64,000 bases of DNA from G963677325 sp963677325 (GCA_963677325.2 CAXXGM010000006.1:276727-340726), one strand, 5' to 3'; counted from the stretch's first letter, positions 8,085-17,330 are shown. Notes: a model not told the origin generated them from the letters alone. Translations and numbers: made by a program.

Positions 8085-9926
8085 ATGAAAATGAAAAAGG
8101 AAGGATTTCTATTTACAGTTTTATTTATTTTATCTTTTTTGTCAGTGTTTTCGCAAAAATCGCTAAAAGATACTATCAAAATTGATGAAGTAGTTGTAAC
8201 AGGTACACCTGTAAAAGTCAACAAAAATAATGTACCTATGGCTGTTTCGGTCGTATCCCGCCAGCAAATATCTGAGAGCAACGAATCCGCCTTGTTGCCG
8301 GTTCTAAATGGACGGGTTCCGGGATTATTTGTTACCGAAAGAGGAATTACCGGATTCGGAGTTTCAGATGGTGGTACCGGTCAAATAACCATGAGGGGTA
8401 TCGGTGGAAGCCCCACAACCGGTGTTCTAATATTAATTGACGGACATCCTCAGTTCATGGGTATCTTCGGTCACCCGTTATCCGATTCGTATGTAGCATC
8501 TGATGTTGAAAGGGTGGAAGTAATCCGGGGTCCTGCTTCCATCCTTTATGGCTCAAATGCAATGGGTGGAGTAATCAACATAATAACCTGCAAACAAACA
8601 AAGGATAATTTTCATGGAGATGCACGCCTGATGTATGGCTCTTATAATACTCAAAAGTTTATGGCTTCCGGAGGTTATAAAAAGGATAAGTTCAGTGTAT
8701 TCGCATCTGTCAATCATGACCGGACAGACGGACATCGCAAACATTCCGGCTTCAATATTACCAATGGATATATGAAACTGGATTATGATATTAATAGCCA
8801 TTTACGAACCAGCACCGATTTTAGTATTGCTAAATTCAAAGCTACCGATCCCGGGCCCGATACAACAAACGCAACCTATGGAGATACTCAGAATATCACC
8901 AGGGGTTACTGGTCGCTTTCTTTAGATAACGATTATCAAAAATATTCAGGGACGGTCAAAGCCTTTTATAACTTTGGCAATCACAACTTTTCAGATGGGT
9001 TCAACTCTAATGATGTTGATTATGGATTGAATATCAGCGAATCTGCGAGATTGTTTAAAGGCAACAGCATTACCTTTGGGGGCGACTATACTAATTACGG
9101 AGGAAAAGCTGCGACCGTCACAGGTGGTGGAAATATGATGACCTTTGTTGATACCATTGTTTATGAAATCGGAGTATATTGTTTTGTTCAACAAACATTG
9201 TTTGAAAAACTTACGTTGAATGCAGGGATTCGTTTACAAGACAACAAAGTTTACGGCAAAGAGTGGATACCTTCGGGAGGTTTTGCCTATAATCTTACTG
9301 CTACAACTACCTGGAAAACCTCAGTTGGCAAAGGCTTCCGTAGTCCGACACTTCGCGAATTGTATATGTTTAACCACAATCCGAACTTAGGCCCTGAAAA
9401 GATTATGAATTACGAAACCGGTGTTTTACAATCCCTTTTTGACAGAAAGTTAAATTTTGAACTCACAGGTTTTATTGTAAAAGGCAACAGCCTGATTATC
9501 ACTGGAAACATGGGCAAATTGTATAATGGAGGCGAAATTAATAATAAAGGAATTGAGTTTGCAGCGAATGCCATTCCGTTAAGGAATTTGTCAATCAACC
9601 TTACATACAGTCACATTAATACCGAAACTCCGGTTTATGCCACTCCCAAAGACCATTTATTTCTAAGTGGCAGTTATAAGTGGGATAAACTAAAATTTAC
9701 AGCAAGTGTCCGGCAGGTTAATCAGCTGAATACGGTGCCAAATCCTTCATTAGTACCACACTTTCAAAACTATTCGTTGCTAAATTCAAAAATATCTTAT
9801 CAAATTCGTGAATACACTGAAATACTTGTCAACGGGGAAAACCTCACAAACCAGAAATACGAAACCCTAAGATATTATACTTTGCCCGGCGTTATGGTTT
9901 TCGCGGGGGGAAATTTCAAGTTTTAA
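8085..9926 (+). CDS. TonB-dependent receptor, probably nickel-linked
   Basis: 613 residues. Signal peptide to about residue 23 (FLSVFSQ), TonB box region (IDEVVVTGTPVKV), plug domain with RVEVIRGPASILYGSNAMGG, then a beta barrel ending in an aromatic residue (GNFKF), as outer-membrane barrels do. There is no N-terminal carboxypeptidase-like domain, so it is not SusC-like; it resembles siderophore, cobalamin or metal receptors. Position after nikR and 21 bp before the FmdE-fusion gene suggests import of nickel or a nickel chelate. The ligand itself is inferred. Confidence 0.88.
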   Translation: MKMKKEGFLFTVLFILSFLSVFSQKSLKDTIKIDEVVVTGTPVKVNKNNVPMAVSVVSRQQISESNESALLPVLNGRVPGLFVTERGITGFGVSDGGTGQITMRGIGGSPTTGVLILIDGHPQFMGIFGHPLSDSYVASDVERVEVIRGPASILYGSNAMGGVINIITCKQTKDNFHGDARLMYGSYNTQKFMASGGYKKDKFSVFASVNHDRTDGHRKHSGFNITNGYMKLDYDINSHLRTSTDFSIAKFKATDPGPDTTNATYGDTQNITRGYWSLSLDNDYQKYSGTVKAFYNFGNHNFSDGFNSNDVDYGLNISESARLFKGNSITFGGDYTNYGGKAATVTGGGNMMTFVDTIVYEIGVYCFVQQTLFEKLTLNAGIRLQDNKVYGKEWIPSGGFAYNLTATTTWKTSVGKGFRSPTLRELYMFNHNPNLGPEKIMNYETGVLQSLFDRKLNFELTGFIVKGNSLIITGNMGKLYNGGEINNKGIEFAANAIPLRNLSINLTYSHINTETPVYATPKDHLFLSGSYKWDKLKFTASVRQVNQLNTVPNPSLVPHFQNYSLLNSKISYQIREYTEILVNGENLTNQKYETLRYYTLPGVMVFAGGNFKF

Positions 9927-9947
9927 CCGCTAAATTCAATAAATACG

Positions 9948-11408
9948 ATGAAAAGGCCATTTTTAATCATCCTGTTTTTCTTTCAAATCATACTTCTCGG
10001 TGCTAGTCCCTTGCACACACATTACAAACACAGTCTTATAATTGACACGGATTGTGCCATTGACGATATGAGGGCCATCAGCATATTATTATCACAACCC
10101 AATATTACGATAAAAGCAATTATGGTATCCGATGGCTCATTGCCGCCAGGCGAAGGGGCTTTAAAAGTTAAATCTCTTCTACACGAATTTCATCGCGACA
10201 GCATTTTGGTTATGTGTAGCACAGAGTTGAGCGGTATCAACCCGAAATGGAGGCAATTTAACAGACAAATAAAATGGGGAGAAGATAAAAAGCCTTATTC
10301 GGGGAATTATTCAACCATGCAAAATATCGCAGAAATAGTAAAAACCTCAACCGAGCCAATTTCGTTTGTGTGCCTTGGTCCATTGACTAATGTGGCGCAA
10401 CTCATTAAATACAGCACTAATGTATCAGCCCGTATAGTAGATATTATTTGGTACAACGAATCTGTCAACCCGCTAAAAGGATTCAATTACGATTGCGACA
10501 AAAAAGCAGCAGAAATACTCTTTGCCTCAGGATTAAAAATAAACGTTATCTCCAACCTCTCCATCGAAAAGGCTGTATTCGACACTACCCTGTACAACAT
10601 TTGTGAAAAATCAAATACATTGCTGGCGAAGAATTTATTACGAGTGCATAAACAGCCCTTAGTCTTCGAAAAATTAAAACAAAACCATTTCAAGCTTTGG
10701 GATGAATTAGCAGTATTATTTTTGACTAGTCCGGAACTATTTACTATCGAACCGTTAAAAGACAATAACAATATCCGATATAACATTGATTTTTCAGATC
10801 ATGCTGTAAAAGAAGTTTTAGAAGATATGATCAGGGGAAGATACAAAGCTGGTGAATACGTTGCCTTTTATGGTTTCCCGCTAAAAAGCGAATTCTACAC
10901 TTATGATGTAAGGCAGATAATGGATTCCGCAATATCCCGGTACGGAGTGGATGAATGGAAAGCCTGCGTTATAACCGATGAATTTCACGGGCATCTTGGC
11001 GTTTTTTCAATTATGGGCGCAAAAATGGGCATGAGGGCCCGAGATTATTTTGGCATTGGTACTGACTTACTTAACGTTCTAAGCTTTGCCGGGGCAAGAC
11101 CGCCATACAGTTGCCTTAATGATGGCATTCAGGTTAGCACTGGTGCGACACTTGGTCAGGGAACTATAAAAGTTCATAACGATACCATAACCAAACCATC
11201 TGCAATATTCACTTACAAAGGGCAATCTATAAAAATAACATTAAAAGACGAATACCTCGCCAGTATCAATGCTGGTATAAAAAAAGGGATTAAACTGTAT
11301 GGCTTGGCCGATGAAAATTACTGGACGCTTATCCGCCAAAACGCTCTACAATATTGGCTGGAATGGGACAGAAATAAAATATTCGATGTTGAAGGGATAA
11401 AAAATTAG
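9948..11408 (+). CDS. Exported nucleoside hydrolase-like / FmdE domain fusion protein
   Basis: 486 residues with a signal peptide (ILFFFQIILLGASP). Residues about 28-250 are a nucleoside-hydrolase-type domain: IIDTDCAIDD (the DxDxxxDD calcium site), GPLTNVA and FNYDCDKKAAEIL. The usual HD near the end is LWDELA here. Residues about 335-470 match FmdE: DEFHGHLGVFSIMGAKMG, then PPYSCLNDGIQVSTGATLG. Two Cys common in FmdE (HGHxCP and GCT) are replaced, giving HGHLG and GAT. It follows the TonB receptor by 21 bp, so it likely shares its operon and NikR control. A role in releasing metal from a nucleoside-like chelator is speculation. Confidence 0.8.
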   Translation: MKRPFLIILFFFQIILLGASPLHTHYKHSLIIDTDCAIDDMRAISILLSQPNITIKAIMVSDGSLPPGEGALKVKSLLHEFHRDSILVMCSTELSGINPKWRQFNRQIKWGEDKKPYSGNYSTMQNIAEIVKTSTEPISFVCLGPLTNVAQLIKYSTNVSARIVDIIWYNESVNPLKGFNYDCDKKAAEILFASGLKINVISNLSIEKAVFDTTLYNICEKSNTLLAKNLLRVHKQPLVFEKLKQNHFKLWDELAVLFLTSPELFTIEPLKDNNNIRYNIDFSDHAVKEVLEDMIRGRYKAGEYVAFYGFPLKSEFYTYDVRQIMDSAISRYGVDEWKACVITDEFHGHLGVFSIMGAKMGMRARDYFGIGTDLLNVLSFAGARPPYSCLNDGIQVSTGATLGQGTIKVHNDTITKPSAIFTYKGQSIKITLKDEYLASINAGIKKGIKLYGLADENYWTLIRQNALQYWLEWDRNKIFDVEGIKN

Positions 11409-11933
11409 AAGAAACTTATAAATCAAGAAATTAAAAATTGTTTTTGTTTAAATTTTTGTATTATTGTTTACAATCCATTAACAAAGTTTACTATGAAAAC
11501 TTTTTCTTTTTTTCTACCGGGAATAATTATTCTTTTTAGCTGCCTGTCCTAATTGTTTAGTATACTTGCTCATTGGTCATCTTGTTTCAAGCATTAATGA
11601 CTAATCACGTGAAGCCAATGACTAATGACTGGTTTGTTCGCTTCCATACCGTAAGCATCCTCCCAAACCGAACTACACAATATGTCGTAACATATTAAAT
11701 GGGATCAGCAGCTTGCTTAAGACTTGATATAGAGCCAAAGAAGACCTCTATAAGCCAAATGACTTATTGGATAATTTCTATGGATTAATTTTAATCTTTG
11801 ATTTTTGTGGAAATAATTCCTTGTTTTGAAGCAATCAATAATATTTTTCGATTACCTTGCCGATAGATAAAATAGTCAGAAGAATGAAAAAATGAATATT
11901 ATTCATTTCTCCATTCTTTCATTTTATACAGGG
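11409..11933 (+). pseudogene. Gene-poor stretch with an aborted lipoprotein leader (11494-11553)
   Basis: ATG at 11494 opens a perfect lipoprotein signal, MKTFSFFLPGIIILFSCLS, with the lipobox Cys, and then hits TAA at 11551-11553. This looks like the stump of a deleted lipoprotein gene. The rest of the stretch has short repeats of the CAATGACTAATGAC kind (about 11595-11630) and AT-rich DNA; I see no other gene. Confidence 0.45.
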
Positions 11934-12242
11934 ATGCAGAAGTTTAAATACATTATTTCGGTTTTAATAGTCCTGGCGCTCTTCCTGCCGTCAGGCATTA
12001 AAATTTTGCATCATCATGAACACGTTGAATATCCGGGTGATGGATATCATTTTAATCCTGAGCATGAGAAGTGCCCGGCATGTAGTTTTGAATTTTCCAT
12101 TTTTCTTTCCGAAAAAGATTATTTCCTTTCTGCAAAGATCTCCTTTGCTGACACCTGTAACAATGATTACACTTATTGTCATCATTCAAACCTTTCAAGA
12201 TATTCCTTTTCGTTACGGGCTCCCCCACTTGTTTCCGGATAA
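11934..12242 (+). CDS. Small exported His/Cys-rich protein upstream of TonB receptor
   Basis: 102 residues from ATG 11934 (an upstream ATG at 11892 would add 14). A hydrophobic leader (YIISVLIVLALFLP) is followed by HHHEHVEY, HFNPEHEKCPACSFEFSIF and CHHSN. Short proteins of this type, with a His cluster and a CPxCxFEF motif, often precede metal-type TonB receptors in Bacteroidota. It could bind Cu, Zn or another metal in the periplasm; no function is proven. It lies 62 bp before the receptor gene. Confidence 0.6.
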   Translation: MQKFKYIISVLIVLALFLPSGIKILHHHEHVEYPGDGYHFNPEHEKCPACSFEFSIFLSEKDYFLSAKISFADTCNNDYTYCHHSNLSRYSFSLRAPPLVSG

Positions 12243-12304
12243 TATAAATATCAGCCTGCTGGTTGAATGTCAAATTATTTGTAAACATCTTAAATCATAA
12301 TTAA

Positions 12305-14536
12305 ATGAAATTCATTTTGATTTTTGCTGCAACACTGGCGCTGTGTCATGTTGCCAACGCTCAAAATATTATAAGAGGAAAAATTTCTGATCAGGATAAT
12401 CAGCCCTTATCCGGGGCGGTAATCTTTCTGCCCGAAATAAACAAGGGCACTTATTCGGATAAAGCCGGTAATTATGAACTTACCGGACTACCGAATGGTA
12501 AAATAAAAATTCAGTTTAAATACCTTGGTTATACCAATAAAATTGAAACTATACTGTTATCCGGCACTCCGGTCGAATTGAATGTTTCTCTCCAAATGAC
12601 TGTGATCAGAACGGAAGAATTCGTGATAACCGGGGGATACAGTTCGACACAGCATGAAAATGCCGTGAAGATCGAGTCGCTTAAACTTGATCCGCTGACA
12701 GATACCCCCACTCCCAATTTCACTGAAATGCTGACAAGAATACCGGGAGTGGATATGATATCCAAAGGAAGCGGTGTGGCAAAACCGGTAATAAGAGGCC
12801 TTTCGATGAATGATATCCTTGTACTGAATAATGGCGTACGTTTTGAGAATTATCAGTATTCCGACCATCATCCCCTTGGTATCGATGAGTTTGGCATTGA
12901 AGATGTTGAGGTGATCAAAGGTCCGGCATCCCTGCTCTACGGTTCGGATGCAATCGGGGGAGTCATCAATTTTATCAAGGAAACCCCTGCTGCCATCGGC
13001 ACTACCGTTGGTGATTACAATTTACAGCTCTTTTCGAATTCACTGGGCATGACCAATAACCTGGGTTTTAAAAGTGCCACGAAAAAATTCTTCGGGGGCA
13101 TAAGGGCAGGACAAAAAACCAATGCCGATTACCTGCAGGGGGGAGGCGCTTTTGTTCCAAATACAAGATTTAACGAATGGTCTGCAAAAACCAATGCAGG
13201 CTTTACAAGCAAAGCAGGAACATTTAAAATATTCTATGACGTTAATCAGCAAAAGCTTGGATTGGCTGAACCCGATGCGATTGAGCAAATCACAAAAAGA
13301 GGGCGATCCAACAATATCTTTTATCAGCAATTTAAAACAAGCCTGTTGTCATCACAGAATAAGCTCTACCTGGGCAATTTCAGGATTGACATTAATACTG
13401 CTTTCCAAAACACTGAATTAGTACATTTCGGTGAAGAGAATGTATATGAAATCCAAATGAAACTGGCGACATGGACTTATGAAACCAAAGTGTTCCTGCC
13501 CTCAGGTGAAAACGCTGAATATATCATCGGCTTCCAGGGGATGAATCAAAACAATACCAATCTCAATGACCGGGAAACCAAATTATTGCCAGACGCGGAA
13601 ACAAATAATTACTCCGGGTTCTGTCTGATTCAACACTCCTTTGATAAATTGAAATTACAGGCAGGGATCAGATATGATGCCAGATCGATAACTACCACCG
13701 CAACCGGAAATCCTGGCTCGGCGGATTATCGCGCCCCTCTCGCTAAAAGTTACGACAGTTTCAGCGGATCGTTGGGTGCTACCTATCCTGCATCGGAAAA
13801 GCTACTTGTTCGTGGTAATATCGCTGCCGCTTACCGCACCCCGAATATCGCGGAACTGACATCAAACGGTGCACATGAAATGCGTTACGAGATCGGTGAC
13901 CGGAATCTTGTTCCTGAAAACTCATTAGAATTTGACGCCAGCCTCCATTATCATTTAAGCAATTTCACCTTCGATATTGCCGGCTTTTACAACAGGATCG
14001 ATGATTTTATTTTCATCTCACCAGCCGGTACGACCACAAATTCGGGGCTAAGCATTTATCAGTACATGCAGGGCGATGCCACTTTATACGGAGGGGAGGC
14101 AGGTATTCATCTGCACCCGAAGCCGGTCAAATGGCTGCATCTGAAAACAATCTTTTCGACAGTGACCGGCAAAAGGCAAAACGGAGATTATCTGCCGTTT
14201 ATCCCCGCCCATAAACTGAATACAGAAATCATGGTAGAAAAGGGAAAACTTGGGTTGCTGAAGAAGGCGTTTATTTCTCTCGAATCCCATTCAGCCTTTG
14301 ACCAGAACAAAGCAGCCCCCGATGAGACAACTACTCCCGGATACACGGTTCTCAATTTAACTGCCGGGGGAAATATAAGATGGAACAATCAATCAGTCTC
14401 AATCTGTCTTGGCGCAAACAATTTATTTGATAAAAAATACATCGATCACTTATCGACATTGAAAGAAGTCAGTTATTTTAATCCAGGCCGTAATATTTCG
14501 CTGACTTTAAAGGTCCCTTTCGGGCAATGTCATTAA
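12305..14536 (+). CDS. TonB-dependent receptor with CarboxypepD_reg-like domain
   Basis: 743 residues: signal peptide (to about 19), CarboxypepD_reg-like domain (about 21-110, GKISDQDNQPLSGAVIFLPE), plug (about 120-230, with VEVIKGPASLLYGSDAIGG), and beta barrel. The His-rich small gene upstream suggests a metal or metallophore substrate. The 3' end is altered: without the IS the last codons would read KVPFGIQ and stop; the IS4 insertion changes them to KVPFGQCH and stop. The loss of the usual aromatic end is therefore small, and the protein is probably still made. Confidence 0.88.
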   Translation: MKFILIFAATLALCHVANAQNIIRGKISDQDNQPLSGAVIFLPEINKGTYSDKAGNYELTGLPNGKIKIQFKYLGYTNKIETILLSGTPVELNVSLQMTVIRTEEFVITGGYSSTQHENAVKIESLKLDPLTDTPTPNFTEMLTRIPGVDMISKGSGVAKPVIRGLSMNDILVLNNGVRFENYQYSDHHPLGIDEFGIEDVEVIKGPASLLYGSDAIGGVINFIKETPAAIGTTVGDYNLQLFSNSLGMTNNLGFKSATKKFFGGIRAGQKTNADYLQGGGAFVPNTRFNEWSAKTNAGFTSKAGTFKIFYDVNQQKLGLAEPDAIEQITKRGRSNNIFYQQFKTSLLSSQNKLYLGNFRIDINTAFQNTELVHFGEENVYEIQMKLATWTYETKVFLPSGENAEYIIGFQGMNQNNTNLNDRETKLLPDAETNNYSGFCLIQHSFDKLKLQAGIRYDARSITTTATGNPGSADYRAPLAKSYDSFSGSLGATYPASEKLLVRGNIAAAYRTPNIAELTSNGAHEMRYEIGDRNLVPENSLEFDASLHYHLSNFTFDIAGFYNRIDDFIFISPAGTTTNSGLSIYQYMQGDATLYGGEAGIHLHPKPVKWLHLKTIFSTVTGKRQNGDYLPFIPAHKLNTEIMVEKGKLGLLKKAFISLESHSAFDQNKAAPDETTTPGYTVLNLTAGGNIRWNNQSVSICLGANNLFDKKYIDHLSTLKEVSYFNPGRNISLTLKVPFGQCH

Positions 14537-15962
14537 GTTAAGGATTTTAATATGCTGGTTTGTAATTTGCATAAGTTTTGTGTTTGGATTTAGACTGCTT
14601 ATTTTTAATAATTCTCGGGAATGATCGGTTAATTCTTATAGGGATCTGATCTTTTATAAAATGGTTGTTTAGAAGTTGAAGGATGTCTGCTGGTTCGTGT
14701 ATAATGAATAAGCTTACGAGATGTATCTTCAATTTTCCATATGATTTGTTTCGATTTACTTTCATTGGGTATTTCCTTTTACACTGCATATTTTCAATGG
14801 TTTGCTGAGCTTCCTTTATAAGAATAGAGTGCAAGTTGGTGATGAAAACTGTTGCATAGAAATCCTGCAATACCGAATATTGGGTAAGACCACTGAAGGA
14901 TTCAAGCTGCAAGATATTTTTCTGAACCGAGATATTGGTTTCGACGCCCCATCGTCTAAAGTATAGTTCTTTAAACTCAGAATTTGAATGACCTTCTTCT
15001 TCCCATAAATTTGTCATCAACACTTCAACAGAATTATCTAACTCTACCCTTACCAGCCTCACTTTCAAAAGAGTGTCCCGATTGACAATATATCCGCTTT
15101 TGTAAAGTCCTTTGATAGCGGCAGGGGTAGTTCTAAGATAGACCACATCACTTTGAGCTCCGCTTTTTATAAAAGTTCGAATGATATTTTGTGTTTCCTT
15201 GGCCCTTATGACAAATTTAATTTCCTTCTCCTGCCACAAGTGCAAGGCAGCCATTTTGAAATTGCAAAAGTTCCGATCATAAATCATCACCATATCCTCC
15301 TCCAGGCAATCAATGGCAGAATAAGCCATGTTTAATTCCCCAAAGCGATAAGGGGCAATTTTCGCATGTAATATTAGTTCATTCAATACGTCGTAACAGT
15401 AATAAGCTTTGGCTTGAACAAACGTTCCTATCTGATTGCTCTGTCCTCCAAAATATTCTTCAAGAGCGGGTTTATTTATCAGACTTATGTTGGACCCGTC
15501 TGCAGCCACTAAACGATAACCTTTCCATCGCTTCACGTTTGACTCATAATAATGGTAAAATAGTTTAGACAAAAACTTGTTCCACACTTCAAAAAAGAAG
15601 GAATCGAGTTTCATTCTTTGTTGCGAAAATGCGCTCACAGTGCAGCTTGTGTTAAGGTTTATCTCCTCAAAAAAATTGTCTATTTCAAAGCTGAGGGTTT
15701 TCTTACATAATTTGGCAATCAATAGAACTAAACGATTAAAAGGTAGTTTTCTTTCCCTTGTAAAAGCATTTTTTTGAGTAGCAAACTTTTCTAAAATATC
15801 AGGAGATTCGTTTACAATTGAAAGAAACGCCTTTAACTCTTCAATAATTTTTACATTTGCATCTAACATGGGGACTTAGGATTTAATTTTTGTGTTGCAA
15901 CTTCAAAATTAAGATCTTTGTCCTCTGTTTTTTATCAATTAATCCTTAACTTAATGACATTG
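14525..15962 (-). mobile_element. IS4-family insertion sequence, copy 1
   Basis: 1438 bp with 22-bp perfect terminal inverted repeats starting CAATGTCATTAAG. A target duplication CCCTTTCGGG (10 bp) flanks it at 14515-14524 and 15963-15972. One transposase gene on the minus strand. The element is the same length and appears identical to copy 2 at 28176-29613, in the opposite orientation. It sits at the very end of the TonB receptor gene. Confidence 0.93.
14547..15869 (-). CDS. IS4-family DDE transposase (copy 1)
   Basis: 440 residues, intact. The IS4 signature Y-x2-R-x3-E-x6-K is perfect in YFRRWGVETNISVQK; the other acidic residues are in VAADGSNISL and IMIYDRNFCNF. The protein is identical to the one at 28269-29591. 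The upstream TAATTTTG within the element fits a Bacteroidota -7 box. Confidence 0.95.
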   Translation of the reverse strand: MLDANVKIIEELKAFLSIVNESPDILEKFATQKNAFTRERKLPFNRLVLLIAKLCKKTLSFEIDNFFEEINLNTSCTVSAFSQQRMKLDSFFFEVWNKFLSKLFYHYYESNVKRWKGYRLVAADGSNISLINKPALEEYFGGQSNQIGTFVQAKAYYCYDVLNELILHAKIAPYRFGELNMAYSAIDCLEEDMVMIYDRNFCNFKMAALHLWQEKEIKFVIRAKETQNIIRTFIKSGAQSDVVYLRTTPAAIKGLYKSGYIVNRDTLLKVRLVRVELDNSVEVLMTNLWEEEGHSNSEFKELYFRRWGVETNISVQKNILQLESFSGLTQYSVLQDFYATVFITNLHSILIKEAQQTIENMQCKRKYPMKVNRNKSYGKLKIHLVSLFIIHEPADILQLLNNHFIKDQIPIRINRSFPRIIKNKQSKSKHKTYANYKPAY

Positions 15963-16088
15963 CCCTTTCGGGATTCAGTAATTGCTGAAAATAGTATTTC
16001 AAAGCTTCAGGGTTACAGGGTTTCAGCCACTGTATTCCCTGAAACTTTTACATAGCGCTTGGCCCTTCGCCCTTCACTTTTTATCTGA

Positions 16089-16406
16089 TCAGTTATTTCT
16101 ATATCCGGCCTCCCACAACATATCCCATGCTCGTTCGGGTGTAAATCCGCGGCTCTGTTCTGTATCGCTTTTTGTATCTCTCGGATTAGCACCAACTTCA
16201 GCATATAATTGATTTACACCTGCAAACATCGCCATTTGAGTCGGTTCATGAACATCCATTGACCTTGAAGGATTGACCACAATATTTGTCACTGCAACGA
16301 TTTTTGTCAATTCAGAAGCCGTAAAAACCTTCTCCAGTTCCGGATAGGCATCCAGCAACTCCCCCACTTTGGTCTGCGGAGTAATAATCAGTTTATTTTT
16401 GCTCAT
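16089..16406 (-). pseudogene. DUF1858 N-terminus joined to a radical SAM C-terminus
   Basis: 105 residues from ATG 16406. Residues 1-25 (IITPQTKVGELLDAYPELEK) are the start of a DUF1858 domain. From about residue 30 the protein instead matches the C-terminal part of BioB-like radical SAM enzymes: NPSRSMDVHEPTQMAMFAG, then LYAEVGANPRDT and RAWDMLWEAGY. The radical SAM CxxxCxxC core is absent. An in-frame deletion joining two neighbouring genes explains it. Whether the fusion is expressed is unknown. Confidence 0.6.
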
Positions 16407-16546
16407 AATCGAATTATTTGTTTCAAAGTTCCAAAGGGTTTCAAGTTTCAAGGCCACTGGGATTTGGATTTTTACATATTGAAACCTCGAACGAAATTTG
16501 AAACATTGAAAAACCTTTTGACACATACATTGAAACCCTTAAGAGC

Positions 16547-16675
16547 CTATTTGTACGACAAAAGTCTCTGTTCTCCCTCCAGTTTCCGCAAATCGGTGAG
16601 ATCCTGGGTAAACTCGATGGTACCGAGATATTCTCCTTCTTTGCCACGCAAAGCAAAATATTCAATATTTATGAT
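16547..16675 (-). pseudogene. C-terminal PAS tail of a DUF438-type protein
   Basis: The minus strand reads IEYFALRGKEGEYLGTIEF, then TQDLTDLRKLEGEQRLLSYK and stop at 16549-16547. This is the typical end of the PAS domain in DUF438/hemerythrin/PAS proteins. Everything 5' of about 16675 is lost, and the plus-strand hemerythrin fragment begins there. It precedes the DUF1858 fragment in the same direction, an arrangement seen in intact clusters. Confidence 0.65.
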
Positions 16676-17108
16676 TAGTTTCATCAAAGAGTTTCCAGAT
16701 GGATGCCACCACGGCAAGGAGGAAAGGCTGCTGTTCCCAAAATTAATTGAGAAAGGAATGCCGGATAGGCAGGGTCCGATAGGTGTTATGCTGATGGAAC
16801 ATGATCAGGGGCGCGGTTACGTGAAAAGCCTGGCAGAGAACATCCGCTTGTACAAGGAAGGAGATAAAGAAGCGCTCCAGGCTGCCTACGGAGATATGAA
16901 AGGATATATTACTCTCCTGAGAGAACACATCCATAAGGAAAACAATATACTCTTCAGGATGGCTGATAATTTTCTTACCGCTGAAGAGCAATCCCAGCTT
17001 CTGAGTCAGTTTTGTACATCTGAGTCATTTTGCACGGGACTAGTAAAAAAACAACAGTTTCTGGATAGGTTTAAAGAATTTGCTGCAGTTTACCAGTACA
17101 ATTCATAA
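16671..17108 (+). pseudogene. Hemerythrin-domain protein lacking its 5' end
   Basis: From 16671 the frame reads FIKEFPDGCHHGKEERLLFP, then GPIGVMLMEHDQGRGYV and REHIHKENNILFRMAD, which are helices 2-4 of an HHE hemerythrin domain. The first helix with its metal-binding His is missing. Upstream in-frame codons are antisense to the PAS fragment and have no similarity to hemerythrin. The two fragments are divergent and both lack their 5' ends at the same point, as expected if a deletion removed a shared promoter region. Confidence 0.65.
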
Positions 17109-17145
17109 TTAATATCATATCTCAATCGTAATTCGTAATTCGTAA

Positions 17146-17330
17146 TTTATGTCAACAAAACTGTCTGGAAGGATAAATGGATAAAGTTTATCTTGGGGGA
17201 TTCCATTTTTGCAGCGGAAACCCTTGCTCTTGCATGGTTTGTCTTTGGACTCAAAACAGGATGGAGCCTCGAAAAGAAACATTCAACGGAGAAGAGCGGT
17301 AAATTGCAAATGGCTGAAGCGGAAGAATAA
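17146..17330 (+). pseudogene. 3' fragment of an oxidase/NO-reductase-like membrane protein
   Basis: The frame ending at TAA 17328-17330 reads VWKDKWIKFILGDSIFAAET, then LALAWFVFGLKTGWSLEKK. GDxxFA...ALAWFVxGLKTG resembles the last helix of cbb3-oxidase/NorB-type catalytic subunits. No start and no other domain are present. Beside hemerythrin and DUF438 remnants it fits a lost nitric-oxide or oxygen response cluster; family assignment from one helix is tentative. Confidence 0.4.

Noticed and set aside
15153..15335. Small ORFs opposite the transposase genes (also 15577-15777 and the same pair in copy 2)
   Set aside because: They are antisense shadows of the transposase, identical in both copies because the DNA is identical.
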